NCBI RefSeq assembly: GCF_003243465.1
Contig: NZ_QFQZ01000010.1
Location: 1 to 64,000 of the forward strand
DNA length: 64,000 nt
Source of the DNA: Caulobacter segnis
GTDB taxonomy: Bacteria; Pseudomonadota; Alphaproteobacteria; Caulobacterales; Caulobacteraceae
Direction: 5' to 3'
Shown: positions 44,843 through 55,872 of the stretch, piece after piece
Layout: each line of letters begins with the position of its first letter
Position numbering within the stretch: position 1 is the first letter of the stretch
The notes under the pieces: generated by a model
Told to the model about the DNA's origin: nothing
What the model saw: the letters and a program-made list of their open reading frames with translations, nothing else
Databases searched by the model: none
Program-made: the position numbers and the translations under genes

Positions 44843-45673
44843 ATGAGCCTCGCCGCCCGTCCCGCCGCTCCGCGCCCCCAGGTGATGGGGATCGTCAATG
44901 TCACGCCCGACAGCTTCTCGGACGGCGGCCGGTTCTTCGATCCGGCGGAAGGGATCGAACACGCGCGGCGGCTGATCGCCCAGGGCGCGGACCTCCTCGA
45001 CATCGGCGGCGAGAGCACCCGGCCTGGCGCGACGCCCGTCTCGGCCTTCGAGGAGATCCGGCGGGTGGTTCCGGTGATCGAGGCGGTTCGCGCGGCCAGC
45101 GCGGTCCCGATCTCGATCGACACCATGAAGCCCGAGGTCGCCCGCGCGGCGGTCAAGGCGGGGGCGACGATCTGGAACGACGTCAGCGCCCTGCGCTTTT
45201 CGCCCGACGCGCCCGAGGTCGCCGCCGCGCTGGGCTGCGAGGTCGTGCTCATGCATATGCTGGGCGAGCCCGGGACCATGCAGGACGCCCCGCGCTATGA
45301 CGACGTCGTCGCCGAGGTCGAGGCCTTCCTGCTGGCTCGCGCCTTCACCGCCATGGCCGCGGGCGTCGCCAAGGAGAAGATCTGGCTCGATCCCGGCATC
45401 GGCTTTGGCAAGACCGCCGAGCACAACCTCGCCCTGCTGGCGGCCCTGCCGCGGTTCGTGGCCCTGGGCTATCCGATCCTGCTGGGCGCCAGCCGCAAGC
45501 GCTTCATCGCCAGCGTCGATCCTTCGGCGCGCGAGGCGGACGATCGCCTGGGCGGCTCGCTCGCCGCGCATCTGGCCGCCGCCGCCGCGGGCGTGGCGGC
45601 GGTCCGGGTCCATGACGTGCGCGAGACGGTCCAGGCCCTGGCGGTCCAGGCGGCGATCGCCGGAGCGCGGTAG
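44843..45673 (+). CDS. folP: Dihydropteroate synthase
   Basis: 276 residues. It condenses 6-hydroxymethyl-dihydropterin pyrophosphate with p-aminobenzoate in folate synthesis. Signatures are MGIVNVTPDSFSDGG, DIGGESTRPGA, VPISIDTMKPEVA and GASRKRFI. It starts 11 bp after the hybrid kinase stop and may be co-transcribed with it. Confidence 0.95.
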   Translation: MSLAARPAAPRPQVMGIVNVTPDSFSDGGRFFDPAEGIEHARRLIAQGADLLDIGGESTRPGATPVSAFEEIRRVVPVIEAVRAASAVPISIDTMKPEVARAAVKAGATIWNDVSALRFSPDAPEVAAALGCEVVLMHMLGEPGTMQDAPRYDDVVAEVEAFLLARAFTAMAAGVAKEKIWLDPGIGFGKTAEHNLALLAALPRFVALGYPILLGASRKRFIASVDPSAREADDRLGGSLAAHLAAAAAGVAAVRVHDVRETVQALAVQAAIAGAR

Positions 45674-45693
45674 GCCCCGCGCCCCTTCAAGGG

Positions 45694-47523
45694 CTAGAAG
45701 CCCGACGCCCGCTTGGTGACCCCGCCGGCGACCTGGTCGTCGTTGGCGATCTGGAACTGGCCGACGAGGCGCGTCAGTTCGGCGCCTTCGCCGCTCAGGC
45801 TGGCGGCCGCGGCCGTGGCCTCTTCGACCATGGCGGCGTTCTGCTGGGTGACCTGGTCCATCTGGTTCACGGCGGCGTTGACCTCGGACAGGCTGTTGGC
45901 CTGGTCCTGAGCGCTGGCGGCGATTTCCTTGATCAGGCTGTCGATGTGGCTGACCTTGTCGACGATGCCTTGCAGCGCTTCGCCCGTGCTGGTCACCAGC
46001 TTGGCGCCCTGGTCGACCTGCGAGCTGCTGTCGGAGATCAGCTGCTTGATCTCCTTGGCGGCCTCGGCCGAGCGCTGGGCCAGGGCCCGGACCTCCTGGG
46101 CGACGACGGCGAAGCCCTTGCCCGCCTCGCCCGCCCGAGCGGCTTCGACGCCGGCGTTCAGGGCCAGGAGGTTGGTCTGGAAGGCGATCTCGTCGATCAC
46201 GCCGATGATCTGGCTGATCTGGCCCGAGCTTTCCTCGATCTGGGCCATGGCCGCCACCGCCTGGCGCATGATCTCGCCCGACTGCTGAGCGTCGACGCGG
46301 GCGCCGGAGGCGGCTTTAGAAGCTTCATTGGCGCCTTGGGCGCTGCGCTTGACCCGCCCGACCACTTCCGAAAGCGCCGCGGCGGTTTCCTCGATGCTGG
46401 CGGCCTGCTGCTCGGTGCGGCGCGACAGGTCGTTAGAGGCTTCGGAGATCTCGGCCGCGCCGCCGCGCACGCCTTCGGCGGCCGTGCGGATCGCGGTCAT
46501 GGCGGTGCGCAGGCTCTGGGCGGCGGCGTTGAAGTCGTCCTTGATCTGGCGGTACTGGCCGGGGAAGTCGGCCTGGATCGAGGTCGTCGGGTCACCCTTG
46601 GCCAGGCGGCCCAGGCTCTGGGCCAGGGTCTGGACGATCATGGTCTGCTCGGCCTCGAGCGCGCGGCGCTGGGCGTCGTTGCGGGCGCGCTCGGCCTCGT
46701 TCTCGGCGCGGGCGGCCTCGATCTCGGCGGCGGCCTCGCGGGCCTTGATGCCGTTGTCCTTGAAGATCTGCACGGCCTTGGCCATCAGGCCGACTTCGTC
46801 GCGACGGGCTTGCCCCTGCACCTCGACGCTGAGATCGCCATTGGCCAGCTTTTCCATGCGACCGGCCAGGGCTTGCAGCGGACGGGTGATCTTGAAGATC
46901 GCCATCCAGGCCGCGGCGGCGCCGCCCACCACGATCGCCACCATCATGAGGCCGAACAGCGTGGCCATGTCGAAGCGCGATTCATTGGACAGATTCGCGC
47001 TTTGCGCCGCGATATCCTTGGTCAGGCTGTTGTTTCGCCGCTTGATTTCGGTGCTCAGCTTGACGACGTCCTTGTCGTAGCCGCGCAGCAGCGCCTTGGC
47101 GCTCTCGTCGTCGTTGCTCAGCCCGGCTTCCATGACGGCCTGCCCCGTCCCGGTCAGGGCGTTGAGTTTCGGCATGATCGAGTCGACGAAGGCGGCCTGG
47201 GCCGGATCGATCTGCTTGGCCTTCGCCGCCGCCGTATTGATTTCCTTGACCGCGTCGGCGCCCGCCTTGGCCGCGGCCTTCGCCTCCGCCGACGCGCCGT
47301 CATAGACGAGGGTGCGATAAGCCGCATAGCTCAGCTTGTTCAGCGAGCGGTTGATCCGCACGAGCTCCACGGCGGCCGGGGCGCGGTGGTCGGTCAGTTC
47401 TGAATAGGCCGTGTCGACCTTCATGATCTGAAGCACGCCGAAGATGGCGCCGCCGAGCGCGAGAACGGCCATCAGGCCGATCACGGTCATGATCTTGGTC
47501 AGCAGTTTCAGGTTGTCGATCAT
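45694..47523 (-). CDS. Methyl-accepting chemotaxis protein
   Basis: 609 residues. An N-terminal membrane segment (TVIGLMAVLALGGAIFGVL), a four-helix-bundle periplasmic sensor (about 35-185), a second membrane segment (FGLMMVAIVVGGAAAAWMAI), HAMP (RPLQALAGRMEKLANGDLSVEV), a signalling domain with the hairpin tip EIAFQTNLLALNAGVEAARAGE, and a C-terminal pentapeptide-like end. Ligand unknown. The upstream 410 bp are unusually AT-rich. Confidence 0.9.
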   Translation of the reverse strand: MIDNLKLLTKIMTVIGLMAVLALGGAIFGVLQIMKVDTAYSELTDHRAPAAVELVRINRSLNKLSYAAYRTLVYDGASAEAKAAAKAGADAVKEINTAAAKAKQIDPAQAAFVDSIMPKLNALTGTGQAVMEAGLSNDDESAKALLRGYDKDVVKLSTEIKRRNNSLTKDIAAQSANLSNESRFDMATLFGLMMVAIVVGGAAAAWMAIFKITRPLQALAGRMEKLANGDLSVEVQGQARRDEVGLMAKAVQIFKDNGIKAREAAAEIEAARAENEAERARNDAQRRALEAEQTMIVQTLAQSLGRLAKGDPTTSIQADFPGQYRQIKDDFNAAAQSLRTAMTAIRTAAEGVRGGAAEISEASNDLSRRTEQQAASIEETAAALSEVVGRVKRSAQGANEASKAASGARVDAQQSGEIMRQAVAAMAQIEESSGQISQIIGVIDEIAFQTNLLALNAGVEAARAGEAGKGFAVVAQEVRALAQRSAEAAKEIKQLISDSSSQVDQGAKLVTSTGEALQGIVDKVSHIDSLIKEIAASAQDQANSLSEVNAAVNQMDQVTQQNAAMVEEATAAAASLSGEGAELTRLVGQFQIANDDQVAGGVTKRASGF

Positions 47524-47933
47524 CGGCGCGAGCTCACACGCAGGAGGAAAGGTTATGCTGGAGCTTGCGGGGGGGGGCGTTTAGGTCGAGGTTAACGAAG
47601 TCGATATGCGGCAATATGACCCATGTATAGAAATCAGTCGGAAAGGCATGAAGACTTTAGAATTCGCCCTAATATCTGTCTCGTGTGAGCGGTATCAAAG
47701 TAAAAAGCAAATATCATATTATTCGCATATCGAAAAGTTTATCGATTAATGTCTACGAAGCCGGGGGAAATCCTAAATAAGGAATATTCTACTAGGATCT
47801 TGCGGCGGTGTGGCTGCTTTTAAAGATCGGTGCGGGCCTTAACGGACATTCGAAAGAGCTCAAGGCGCCGCTGGCGACGCCGAGCGGCCGGCGCGCCTTG
47901 TCGTAGGGCGCGCGCCAACCTTGGGTTCGACGG
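47524..47933. other. AT-rich gene-free interval
   Basis: 410 bp between the start of the chemotaxis gene and the end of the glycosidase gene. Positions 47590-47850 are clearly AT-rich (for example AAAGTAAAAAGCAAATATCA) against a GC-rich genome. A nine-codon frame at 47555-47584 (MLELAGGGV) has a perfect AGGAGG seven bases upstream and a run of nine G. No gene, RNA or operator is recognised. Confidence 0.5.
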
Positions 47934-49865
47934 CTAGGCGTCGCTCAGCCGCCAGTAGGTCGCGTACCGCTGGTGGGCGATGCGGTGGTAGGGAACGAGG
48001 CGCACCGCGCCGCCCTCGGCCGAGGTCACCGTGAACTCCAGCGGCTTGCCCGTCGGCCGGATGCGGGCGGCGACCGAGGCTGGCTGGCCCGACAGCGTCG
48101 GCGGGGTGAACGGGCCGTCGTTGTACTTCCCGTAGAGCCGTTCGTTGACGATGATGTCCGCGCCGGGCGCCAGGCCTTCGGTCCCCAGGGCGCCGGCCAG
48201 CACCAGCGGGCCGTGGGTGAAGACGGCGATGTTCGTGGCGGCGGGATCGGTCTCGAAGCCGGTCCGCATCTCAAGGCGCAGCTCGACCGTGTCGCCGTCC
48301 TTCCAGGTGCGGGCGATCTGGAGGTATCCGGGGGTTTTCGAGCGCAGCGCGACCTTGCCGTTGACCAGGACCGTCGCCGTGCGGCTCCAGCCCGGCTGGC
48401 GCAGCTTCAGCGTCAGGGCGGTCGGGCGCTTGAGGCTCCAGCGCAGGGTGGTGGTCGGGTCGTCCGGGAAGGTCGTGGTCTGGGTCAGGGTCGCGCCGTG
48501 CGCCTTCCAGGCGACCTTCGACGGAATGAACAGGTTCACGTACAGCGTCTTGGCGTCGTGGAAGTAGATCGAGTCCCGGTACTTGGCGTGGTTCTCCATG
48601 CCCGTGCCGGTGCAGCACCAGAACGAGTCGACCGGCGTGCAGTAGAGCTTCATGTAGCCCGGCCGCGCCCCCTGGAAGTAGGTGACCATGCCGCTGTCGG
48701 GGTCCTGCGAGGCCAGGATGCCGTTGTAGAGGGTGCGCTCGTAATAGTCGGCGTACTCGGCGCGCGGGTCCTGGGCGAACAGGGCGCGCGTCAGCTTCAG
48801 CATGTTGTGCTGGCAGCAGGTCTCCGAGCCCTTGGCCGAGAACACGCGCTTGTCGAAATCGGCGCGCGGGAAGAAGTGCTCGTTATCGCCCGAACCGCCG
48901 GTGGCGAACGACCGCGTCCGGGTCACGGTGCGCCAGAAGAACAGGGCGGCGTCGCCGTAGGCGCCCTGGCCGGTGGCCTCATGCACGCGTTGGAAGCCGA
49001 TGACCTTGGGGATCTGGGTGTTGGCGTGCAGGCCATCCAGCGTGTCGCGGCCCTGGGACAGCGGCGTCAGCAGGGCCTTGTGCGAGAAGCGCTCGGCCGC
49101 GGTCCGGTAGCGCGCATCACCGGTCAGGACGAAGAGGTCGGCGAAGACCTCGTTCATGCCGCCGTGCTCGGTCTGCAGCATGGTCTCGAACTGGGCGTCC
49201 GACAGCGGGGCGGTCGCCTTGACCGTCCAATCGGCCAGGCGCAGCAGCACGGCGCGGCTGGTCTGGCTGTCGGCCAGCTGCCAGCCGTCGCGCAGGCCGG
49301 CGAACACCTTGTGCAGGGTGTACCAGGGCACGCCGGTGATCTTCTCGCCGCGAATATGAGCCGCGACCAGGGCAGGGCCCTTCGGGAAGGCGCAGATGAG
49401 GCCGGAGTTGGACGCCGCCTGACAGGCGGCGAGTTCGTCGGCGATGTAGTCCACGCGCTGCTTGAACCGCGCGTCGCCGGTCGAGCGGTACATCAGGGCG
49501 CAGGCCGACTGGTAGTGGCCCAGGGTGTGGCCATGGCAGTTGATATCGGCCCACATCGCTTCCGACTCCCAGCCGCCGTAGGGCGGGGCCTTGGGCGCGA
49601 GGCCCGCGTTGGTGCGGAAGGCGCTGAGCAGGCGGTCGGGCTCCAGCGACAGCAGATAGGCCTCGGTCTGGCGCTGGGCGTGCAGGAAGGGGCTGTCGAG
49701 CAGCTCGACGTCGCGCATGTCGAACGGGGAGAGGCGGGGGGCGCCTGGAGCGGCGGCTGCGGCGGTCAGGGCGCTGGTCGAGGCCATAGCGCCCAGGGCG
49801 CCGGCGAGCACGGAACGCCTGGGCCATCCCGCGCGGAGGCCGGAGCAGCAGTCACCATGGGCCAT
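47934..49865 (-). CDS. GH127-type glycosidase (beta-L-arabinofuranosidase-like), Tat-exported
   Basis: 643 residues. The N-terminus has a twin-arginine-like signal (WPRRSVLAGALGAMASTSAL). The (alpha/alpha)6 barrel family DUF1680/GH127 is shown by GGWESEAMWADINCHGHTLGHY, TGVPWYTLHKVFAGL, SETCCQHNMLKLTRALF and DSFWCCTGTGMENHAKY; these last two give the zinc-bound cysteines, one being the nucleophile in the family. Probable substrate is an L-arabinofuranose-containing plant polymer (inference). No transporter or regulator adjoins it. Confidence 0.9.
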   Translation of the reverse strand: MAHGDCCSGLRAGWPRRSVLAGALGAMASTSALTAAAAAPGAPRLSPFDMRDVELLDSPFLHAQRQTEAYLLSLEPDRLLSAFRTNAGLAPKAPPYGGWESEAMWADINCHGHTLGHYQSACALMYRSTGDARFKQRVDYIADELAACQAASNSGLICAFPKGPALVAAHIRGEKITGVPWYTLHKVFAGLRDGWQLADSQTSRAVLLRLADWTVKATAPLSDAQFETMLQTEHGGMNEVFADLFVLTGDARYRTAAERFSHKALLTPLSQGRDTLDGLHANTQIPKVIGFQRVHEATGQGAYGDAALFFWRTVTRTRSFATGGSGDNEHFFPRADFDKRVFSAKGSETCCQHNMLKLTRALFAQDPRAEYADYYERTLYNGILASQDPDSGMVTYFQGARPGYMKLYCTPVDSFWCCTGTGMENHAKYRDSIYFHDAKTLYVNLFIPSKVAWKAHGATLTQTTTFPDDPTTTLRWSLKRPTALTLKLRQPGWSRTATVLVNGKVALRSKTPGYLQIARTWKDGDTVELRLEMRTGFETDPAATNIAVFTHGPLVLAGALGTEGLAPGADIIVNERLYGKYNDGPFTPPTLSGQPASVAARIRPTGKPLEFTVTSAEGGAVRLVPYHRIAHQRYATYWRLSDA

Positions 49866-50059
49866 ACGCGAACTCCCTGACGCGATGCGGCCGTGCGCCG
49901 CTTATTGTAGGAGTTATTAAGCGCTGAACGGCGCCGAGGAAAGCGTCTCGTCGGCGATTTACCGTCCGCGCCCTGGGCGTGGTCGATCGGGGCGGCCTGA
50001 CTCACGACCGGCGCGGGTCGGGCCTCCCCATCGCGCCGATTCCCGCCTAAACGTCTGCC

Positions 50060-50875
50060 ATGTCGCAAGCATCATCCCCGGCGCCGCAAGGCCGTGTTCT
50101 CGTGATCGCCGGATCGGATTCCGGAGGCGGCGCGGGAATCCAGGCCGACATCAAGACGATCACCGCGCTTGGCGGCTATGCGGCCACGGCGATCACGGCG
50201 GTGACGGTGCAGAACACCCTGGGCGTCACGGGCGTCCACCCGATCCCGCTGGACATCATCGCCGCCCAGGCCCGCGCGGTGCTGGACGACATCGGGGCCG
50301 ACGCGATCAAGACCGGCATGCTGGGCGACGCCGCCGTGGTCGAGACCGTGGCCGCCGCGATCGACCACGCGGGCCAGGTCCCGGCGGTGGTCGACCCCGT
50401 CATGGTGGCCAAGGGCGGCGCGCCTTTGCTGGCAGAGGCGGCGATCGGCGCGGTCAAGGCGCTGATGATCCCGCGCGCGGCCCTGCTGACCCCCAACGCC
50501 CCCGAGGCCGCCGCCCTGACGGGCCTGACGGTCGAGACTACCGACGACCTGCGCCGCGCCGGCGAGGCCCTGCTGGCCCTCGGCGCCAAGGCGGTGCTGA
50601 TGAAGGGCGGGCATGTGGCGGGAGACCGCGTCATCGACGTGCTGATGACGGCCGAAGGCGAGACGACCTTCGAGGGCGAGCGGATCGAGACCCGCCACAC
50701 CCACGGCACCGGCTGCACCCTGGCCTCGGCCTGCGCGGCGGGGCTGGCTCAGGGCTTGCCGCTGGAGCAGGCGGTCGCCCGCGCCTGGAACTATGTCCAC
50801 GAGGCTATGCTGCGCGCGCCCGGTTTCGGCGGCGGCCATGGCCCGCTGGACCACGGCTGGACGCTGCGCGCATGA
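50060..50875 (+). CDS. thiD: Hydroxymethylpyrimidine/phosphomethylpyrimidine kinase
   Basis: 271 residues of ribokinase fold: VIAGSDSGGGAGIQADIKT, KTGMLG, VDPVMVAKGG, LTPNAPEAAAL and the anion hole THGTGCTLASA. It phosphorylates HMP and HMP-P for thiamine synthesis. Overlaps the next gene by 4 bases. Confidence 0.95.
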   Translation: MSQASSPAPQGRVLVIAGSDSGGGAGIQADIKTITALGGYAATAITAVTVQNTLGVTGVHPIPLDIIAAQARAVLDDIGADAIKTGMLGDAAVVETVAAAIDHAGQVPAVVDPVMVAKGGAPLLAEAAIGAVKALMIPRAALLTPNAPEAAALTGLTVETTDDLRRAGEALLALGAKAVLMKGGHVAGDRVIDVLMTAEGETTFEGERIETRHTHGTGCTLASACAAGLAQGLPLEQAVARAWNYVHEAMLRAPGFGGGHGPLDHGWTLRA

Positions 50876-51456
50876 CGGGCGCGCTCGAAGCCCGGCTGGC
50901 CGAGATCGTCCGCGCCACCCCGACCACCTGGGCCGTGCTCCAGACGGCGCGCGAGCTGGACCTGCCCGACTGGATGATCTTCTCCGGCGCGGTCTACCAG
51001 CCTGTCTGGAACCACCTGACGGGGCGGCCGCTGGACTACGGCATCAAGGACTATGACCTGGCCTATCACGACGCCGGCGATGTCAGCTACGAGGCCGAGG
51101 ACGTGGTCATCAAGCGCGTCGCGGCCGCTTTCGACCCGCCGCTGCGCGACTTGGTCGAGGTTCGCAACCAGGCGCGGGTCCATCTGTGGTTCGCCGACAA
51201 GTTCGGGGCCGACGAGCCCTATCCGCCTCTGGAGAGCAGCGCCGCGGCGCTGAAGCGCTTCGTCGCCACGGCCTTCTGCGTCGGCGTGCGTCTGGAGGCC
51301 GATGACAGCCTGACCGTCCACGCGCCGTTCGGCCTGGAGGATCTCTTCGCCCTGCGCTTGCGGCCCAATCCGCTGCGGCTGAAAGGCGCCGGCGGCTGGG
51401 AGCGCACGACGGGCTCGGCCAAGGCCCGCTGGCCGGAGATCACGATCGAGCCCTGA
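50872..51456 (+). CDS. Nucleotidyltransferase-fold protein (PF06042-like)
   Basis: 194 residues of the NTP_transf_6 type: an NTP-transferase-like core with WMIFSGAVYQPVWNHLTG, IKDYDLAYHD (the DxD-like acidic pair) and EVRNQARVHLWF. The activity is not established for the family. It is translationally coupled to thiD. Confidence 0.8.
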   Translation: MTGALEARLAEIVRATPTTWAVLQTARELDLPDWMIFSGAVYQPVWNHLTGRPLDYGIKDYDLAYHDAGDVSYEAEDVVIKRVAAAFDPPLRDLVEVRNQARVHLWFADKFGADEPYPPLESSAAALKRFVATAFCVGVRLEADDSLTVHAPFGLEDLFALRLRPNPLRLKGAGGWERTTGSAKARWPEITIEP

Positions 51457-51541
51457 TTGTCACCGGGACAATAAAGGCTTTGCGCGGCGACACGCGCCCG
51501 CATAACAGCGATGTCCAACGGATTTCCGGGAGATCGCCCGC

Positions 51542-52369
51542 ATGCGCCAGTGGACCATCGACGCCTTCGCCAGCGCCCCCTTCAAGGGCAATCCGGCCTG
51601 CGTGGTCGAGCCGTTCGACGCCTGGCCGACCGACGTCTGGATGCAGGCTCTGGCCGCCGAGAATAATCAGGCCGAGACGGCCTATCTGCTGAAGACGGAC
51701 GATCCCGCGCGCTACGGCCTGCGCTGGTTCACGCCGACGCAGGAAGCCCCGCTGTGCGGCCACGCCACGCTGGCGGCGGCGCACATGCTGTTCGCGGAGC
51801 TCGGCGCCGATGCGCCGCTGCTGACCTTCGACACCCTGTCGGGGCCGTTGACGGTGAAGCGCGCGGGGGAGGGTCTGGAGATGGATTTTCCCGCCGATCC
51901 GCCGCGCCGGACCTCAATTCCGGATGGCCTCGCCGAGGCGCTGGGCGCGACGCCGGTCGAGGTCTGGGCGGGCGCCTATCTGATCGCGGTTCTGGAAGAC
52001 GAGGCGACGGTGCGGGCGCTGAAGCCAGACCTGCCGGCCTTGAAGGCGATCGGCGGCGAGGCGACCGGTGGCCCTGGCCAGACGGTGGTGGTCGCCCAGG
52101 CCGATCCAGGGCGGCCCTATGCGGTCGTGAGCCGCTTCTTCGCCCCGGGCTTCGGCATTCCGGAGGACCCGACCACGGGCTCGGCCCACTGCATCCTCAT
52201 GCCGCTCTACGGCGACAAGCTGGGCGCGGAGGTCCTGCGGTTCCACCAGGCCTATCCGGGCCGCGGCGGGGATCTGGAATGCGAACGCCGCGGCGCGCGT
52301 GTCTTGCTGCGCGGCCGCGGCGTCACCGTGTTGGAGAGCCGGCTCCGCGTGGAGCCGGCCTTCAGCTAG
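51542..52369 (+). CDS. PhzF-family isomerase/epimerase
   Basis: 275 residues with the two-lobed diaminopimelate-epimerase-like fold. Catalytic Glu is in NNQAETAYL; RWFTPTQEAPLCGHATLAAAHML and GIPEDPTTGSAHC mark the two lobes and the catalytic Asp. No phenazine genes are near, so the substrate is unknown. Confidence 0.85.
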   Translation: MRQWTIDAFASAPFKGNPACVVEPFDAWPTDVWMQALAAENNQAETAYLLKTDDPARYGLRWFTPTQEAPLCGHATLAAAHMLFAELGADAPLLTFDTLSGPLTVKRAGEGLEMDFPADPPRRTSIPDGLAEALGATPVEVWAGAYLIAVLEDEATVRALKPDLPALKAIGGEATGGPGQTVVVAQADPGRPYAVVSRFFAPGFGIPEDPTTGSAHCILMPLYGDKLGAEVLRFHQAYPGRGGDLECERRGARVLLRGRGVTVLESRLRVEPAFS

Positions 52370-52375
52370 GCCCGA

Positions 52376-52726
52376 CTACCAGCGGGCGGGACCCTGACGG
52401 TTGCCATAGCCGTAGCCGTAGTCGCGGTCATGGCGTTCGTAGCGGATCTGCTGGCTGATGCGGTCGAAGCGGCGGTCGAGGTCGGCGCGTTCCCAGCCGT
52501 TCAGGCCGCCGCGACGGTAGCGCTGCTCCATGCGCTCGGTCTCGCGAAGGTCGGCCCGCAGCCGATAGGCTTCCTGGCGGGTCAGGGAACCGTTGCGCAG
52601 GCCAAAGTCGATGCGGCGCTCCAGCTGGTCCTGGCGCTGCTGGATGGGCTGGGCCGATACGACGGGCGGAAGGGTGACGGCCGCCAGGGCCGAAACCGCG
52701 GCGATCGGAATCATGATCTTCTTCAT
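52376..52726 (-). CDS. Small secreted hypothetical protein
   Basis: 116 residues with a clear signal peptide (MIPIAAVSALAAVTLPPVVSA). The mature part is very rich in Arg, Gln and Glu with a Tyr/Gly tail (DYGYGYGNRQG), and helical repeats such as QRQDQLERRIDFGLRNGSL. Looks like a periplasmic protein; no recognised domain. Convergent with the PhzF gene, 6 bp apart. Confidence 0.7.
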   Translation of the reverse strand: MKKIMIPIAAVSALAAVTLPPVVSAQPIQQRQDQLERRIDFGLRNGSLTRQEAYRLRADLRETERMEQRYRRGGLNGWERADLDRRFDRISQQIRYERHDRDYGYGYGNRQGPARW

Positions 52727-52851
52727 CGGTTCGGTTCCTCTTGATCATCATGTCCGCCGACGTTCCCAGAGGGACGACGGCGCTGAAGCAAGAAGAACTC
52801 GCGACGGCGGAAGCGGTTCTCAGAGGCGTGCTATAATGGGCTGGCCTGGGT

Positions 52852-54750
<1,899 letters not shown>

Positions 54751-54871
54751 AGGCGTCCAGGAGCTCGATTCGGCGGCAGTTTGCCGCAAGGTTCCTAACG
54801 CTTCACTTCTAAAAATGCGTGCGCGCCCGATCGTGCCAACGATTGCGCGCAAATACGGTATTGCAATTAAG

Positions 54872-54886
54872 TTAACTTCCTATTTA
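54872..54886. promoter_or_regulatory. CtrA-like binding site
   Basis: TTAA-N7-TTTA followed by CC matches the CtrA consensus TTAA-N7-TTAA(C) with one mismatch. It lies 50 bp upstream of the GTG at 54922 and 122 bp from the divergent kinase start, in an AT-rich patch. Cell-cycle control of one or both genes is inferred. Confidence 0.5.
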
Positions 54887-54921
54887 CCTTCACCATTAGT
54901 GTTTCATTAATGGAGGCGGGC

Positions 54922-55260
54922 GTGGAAAAAGTGTTTGTTGCTCAACGGGTCGCGACCAAGCTGTTCGCGTCGGAGAACGCCGTTGACGCGGCGATGGTCG
55001 AAACGGCCGAACTGATGGCCGACCTGATGAAGGCTCGTAAGGATCTCGGCATCTCGGCCGTGGTCGGCGATCGCGCCGCCACGAAGCTGGCCGAAGCCAT
55101 GAGCGCGCTGAGCCAGGCGCGGTCGGCGATGGTCGAAGCCCACTCGGAGCTGAACGAAACCAAGCTCCGCCTCGGCATCCGCACCAAGCTGGCTGGCGTG
55201 GAAGAAAAGAACCAAGGCACCCGGACGACCGGCGAGGCGGGTCTCCGCCAGGTCATCTGA
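54922..55260 (+). CDS. Small helical hypothetical protein
   Basis: 112 residues from GTG 54922, preferred over ATG 54910 because GGAGG lies 5 bases upstream. Almost entirely helical and amphipathic (VDAAMVETAELMADLMKARKDL, LAEAMSALSQARSAMVEAHSEL), no signal or membrane segment. Not recognised. A strong terminator follows. The CtrA-like site suggests cell-cycle-linked expression. Confidence 0.75.
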   Translation: MEKVFVAQRVATKLFASENAVDAAMVETAELMADLMKARKDLGISAVVGDRAATKLAEAMSALSQARSAMVEAHSELNETKLRLGIRTKLAGVEEKNQGTRTTGEAGLRQVI

Positions 55261-55282
55261 AGGTTGCAATAGTTTAACCCAC

Positions 55283-55313
55283 AAGGCCTCTAATCCCGGT
55301 TAGAGGCCTTTTT
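55283..55313 (+). terminator. Rho-independent terminator
   Basis: 11-bp perfect stem AAGGCCTCTAA / TTAGAGGCCTT with a TCCCGG loop and following T-run. It ends two bases before the next start; the right arm (TAGAGG) could also serve as that gene's ribosome site. Confidence 0.85.
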
Positions 55314-55314
55314 C

Positions 55315-55737
55315 ATGCCTATGTCGCTTTTTCTGATTCTGTCCTTGGCGTTGATTTTCGCCGTCTGCCTTTTCGCGATGGTGAAAGGCGGGGCGGCGGA
55401 GCGATACGCCGGCATGATCGTGGCGGCCTCGACGATCGGCGTCGAAATCATCCATTTGACGACACGGGGCGAGCTGCAAGGCCTGCTGCTGCTGGCCGTG
55501 GACGGCTTCGTCGGGGTCGGCTTTCTGCTTCTGGCCCTGCGCTACGCCAGCTTCTGGCTGGGCGGCGCCCTTCTTCTGCAGGCGATCCAGTTCAGCCTGC
55601 ACGCCTATCACTTCGTGACCGGCGCCCGCCGCGGCTACACCTACGCCCTGATCAACAACCTGGACTCGGCGGGTGTGCTCTTGTGCATCCTGCTGGGCGC
55701 GGCCATGGCCTGGCGTCGGCGAGCGGCGGGTAAATAA
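55315..55737 (+). CDS. Small integral membrane protein, hypothetical
   Basis: 140 residues with four predicted membrane helices (FLILSLALIFAVCLFAM, MIVAASTIGVEIIHL, LLLLAVDGFVGVGFLLLAL, SAGVLLCILLGAAMAW) and a Tyr-rich loop before the last. No recognised domain. Starts at ATG 55315 or 55321. Confidence 0.7.
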   Translation: MPMSLFLILSLALIFAVCLFAMVKGGAAERYAGMIVAASTIGVEIIHLTTRGELQGLLLLAVDGFVGVGFLLLALRYASFWLGGALLLQAIQFSLHAYHFVTGARRGYTYALINNLDSAGVLLCILLGAAMAWRRRAAGK

Positions 55738-55823
55738 TTTCTTCGCACGGCGAGAAAAGCGCGCGCCGCGACAAATCTCTCCTTGCCTTTTGGCCGCGAA
55801 CACGGTTTCTCGCCGGCGGGCCA

Positions 55824-55864
55824 CGCCCTCCCAACGGGGCGCAGTCCATCTGTAAGGATGGGAG
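55824..55864 (+). promoter_or_regulatory. Two-hairpin leader before serC (serC-motif candidate)
   Basis: Two stem-loops lie directly before serC: CGCCC/GGGCG (55824-55828, 55837-55841) and CCATC/GATGG (55846-55850, 55857-55861). The second overlaps the ribosome site GGGAGA. Structured serC leaders are known as an alphaproteobacterial motif; the match is by position and shape only. Confidence 0.5.
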
Positions 55865-55872
55865 ACATCGCT

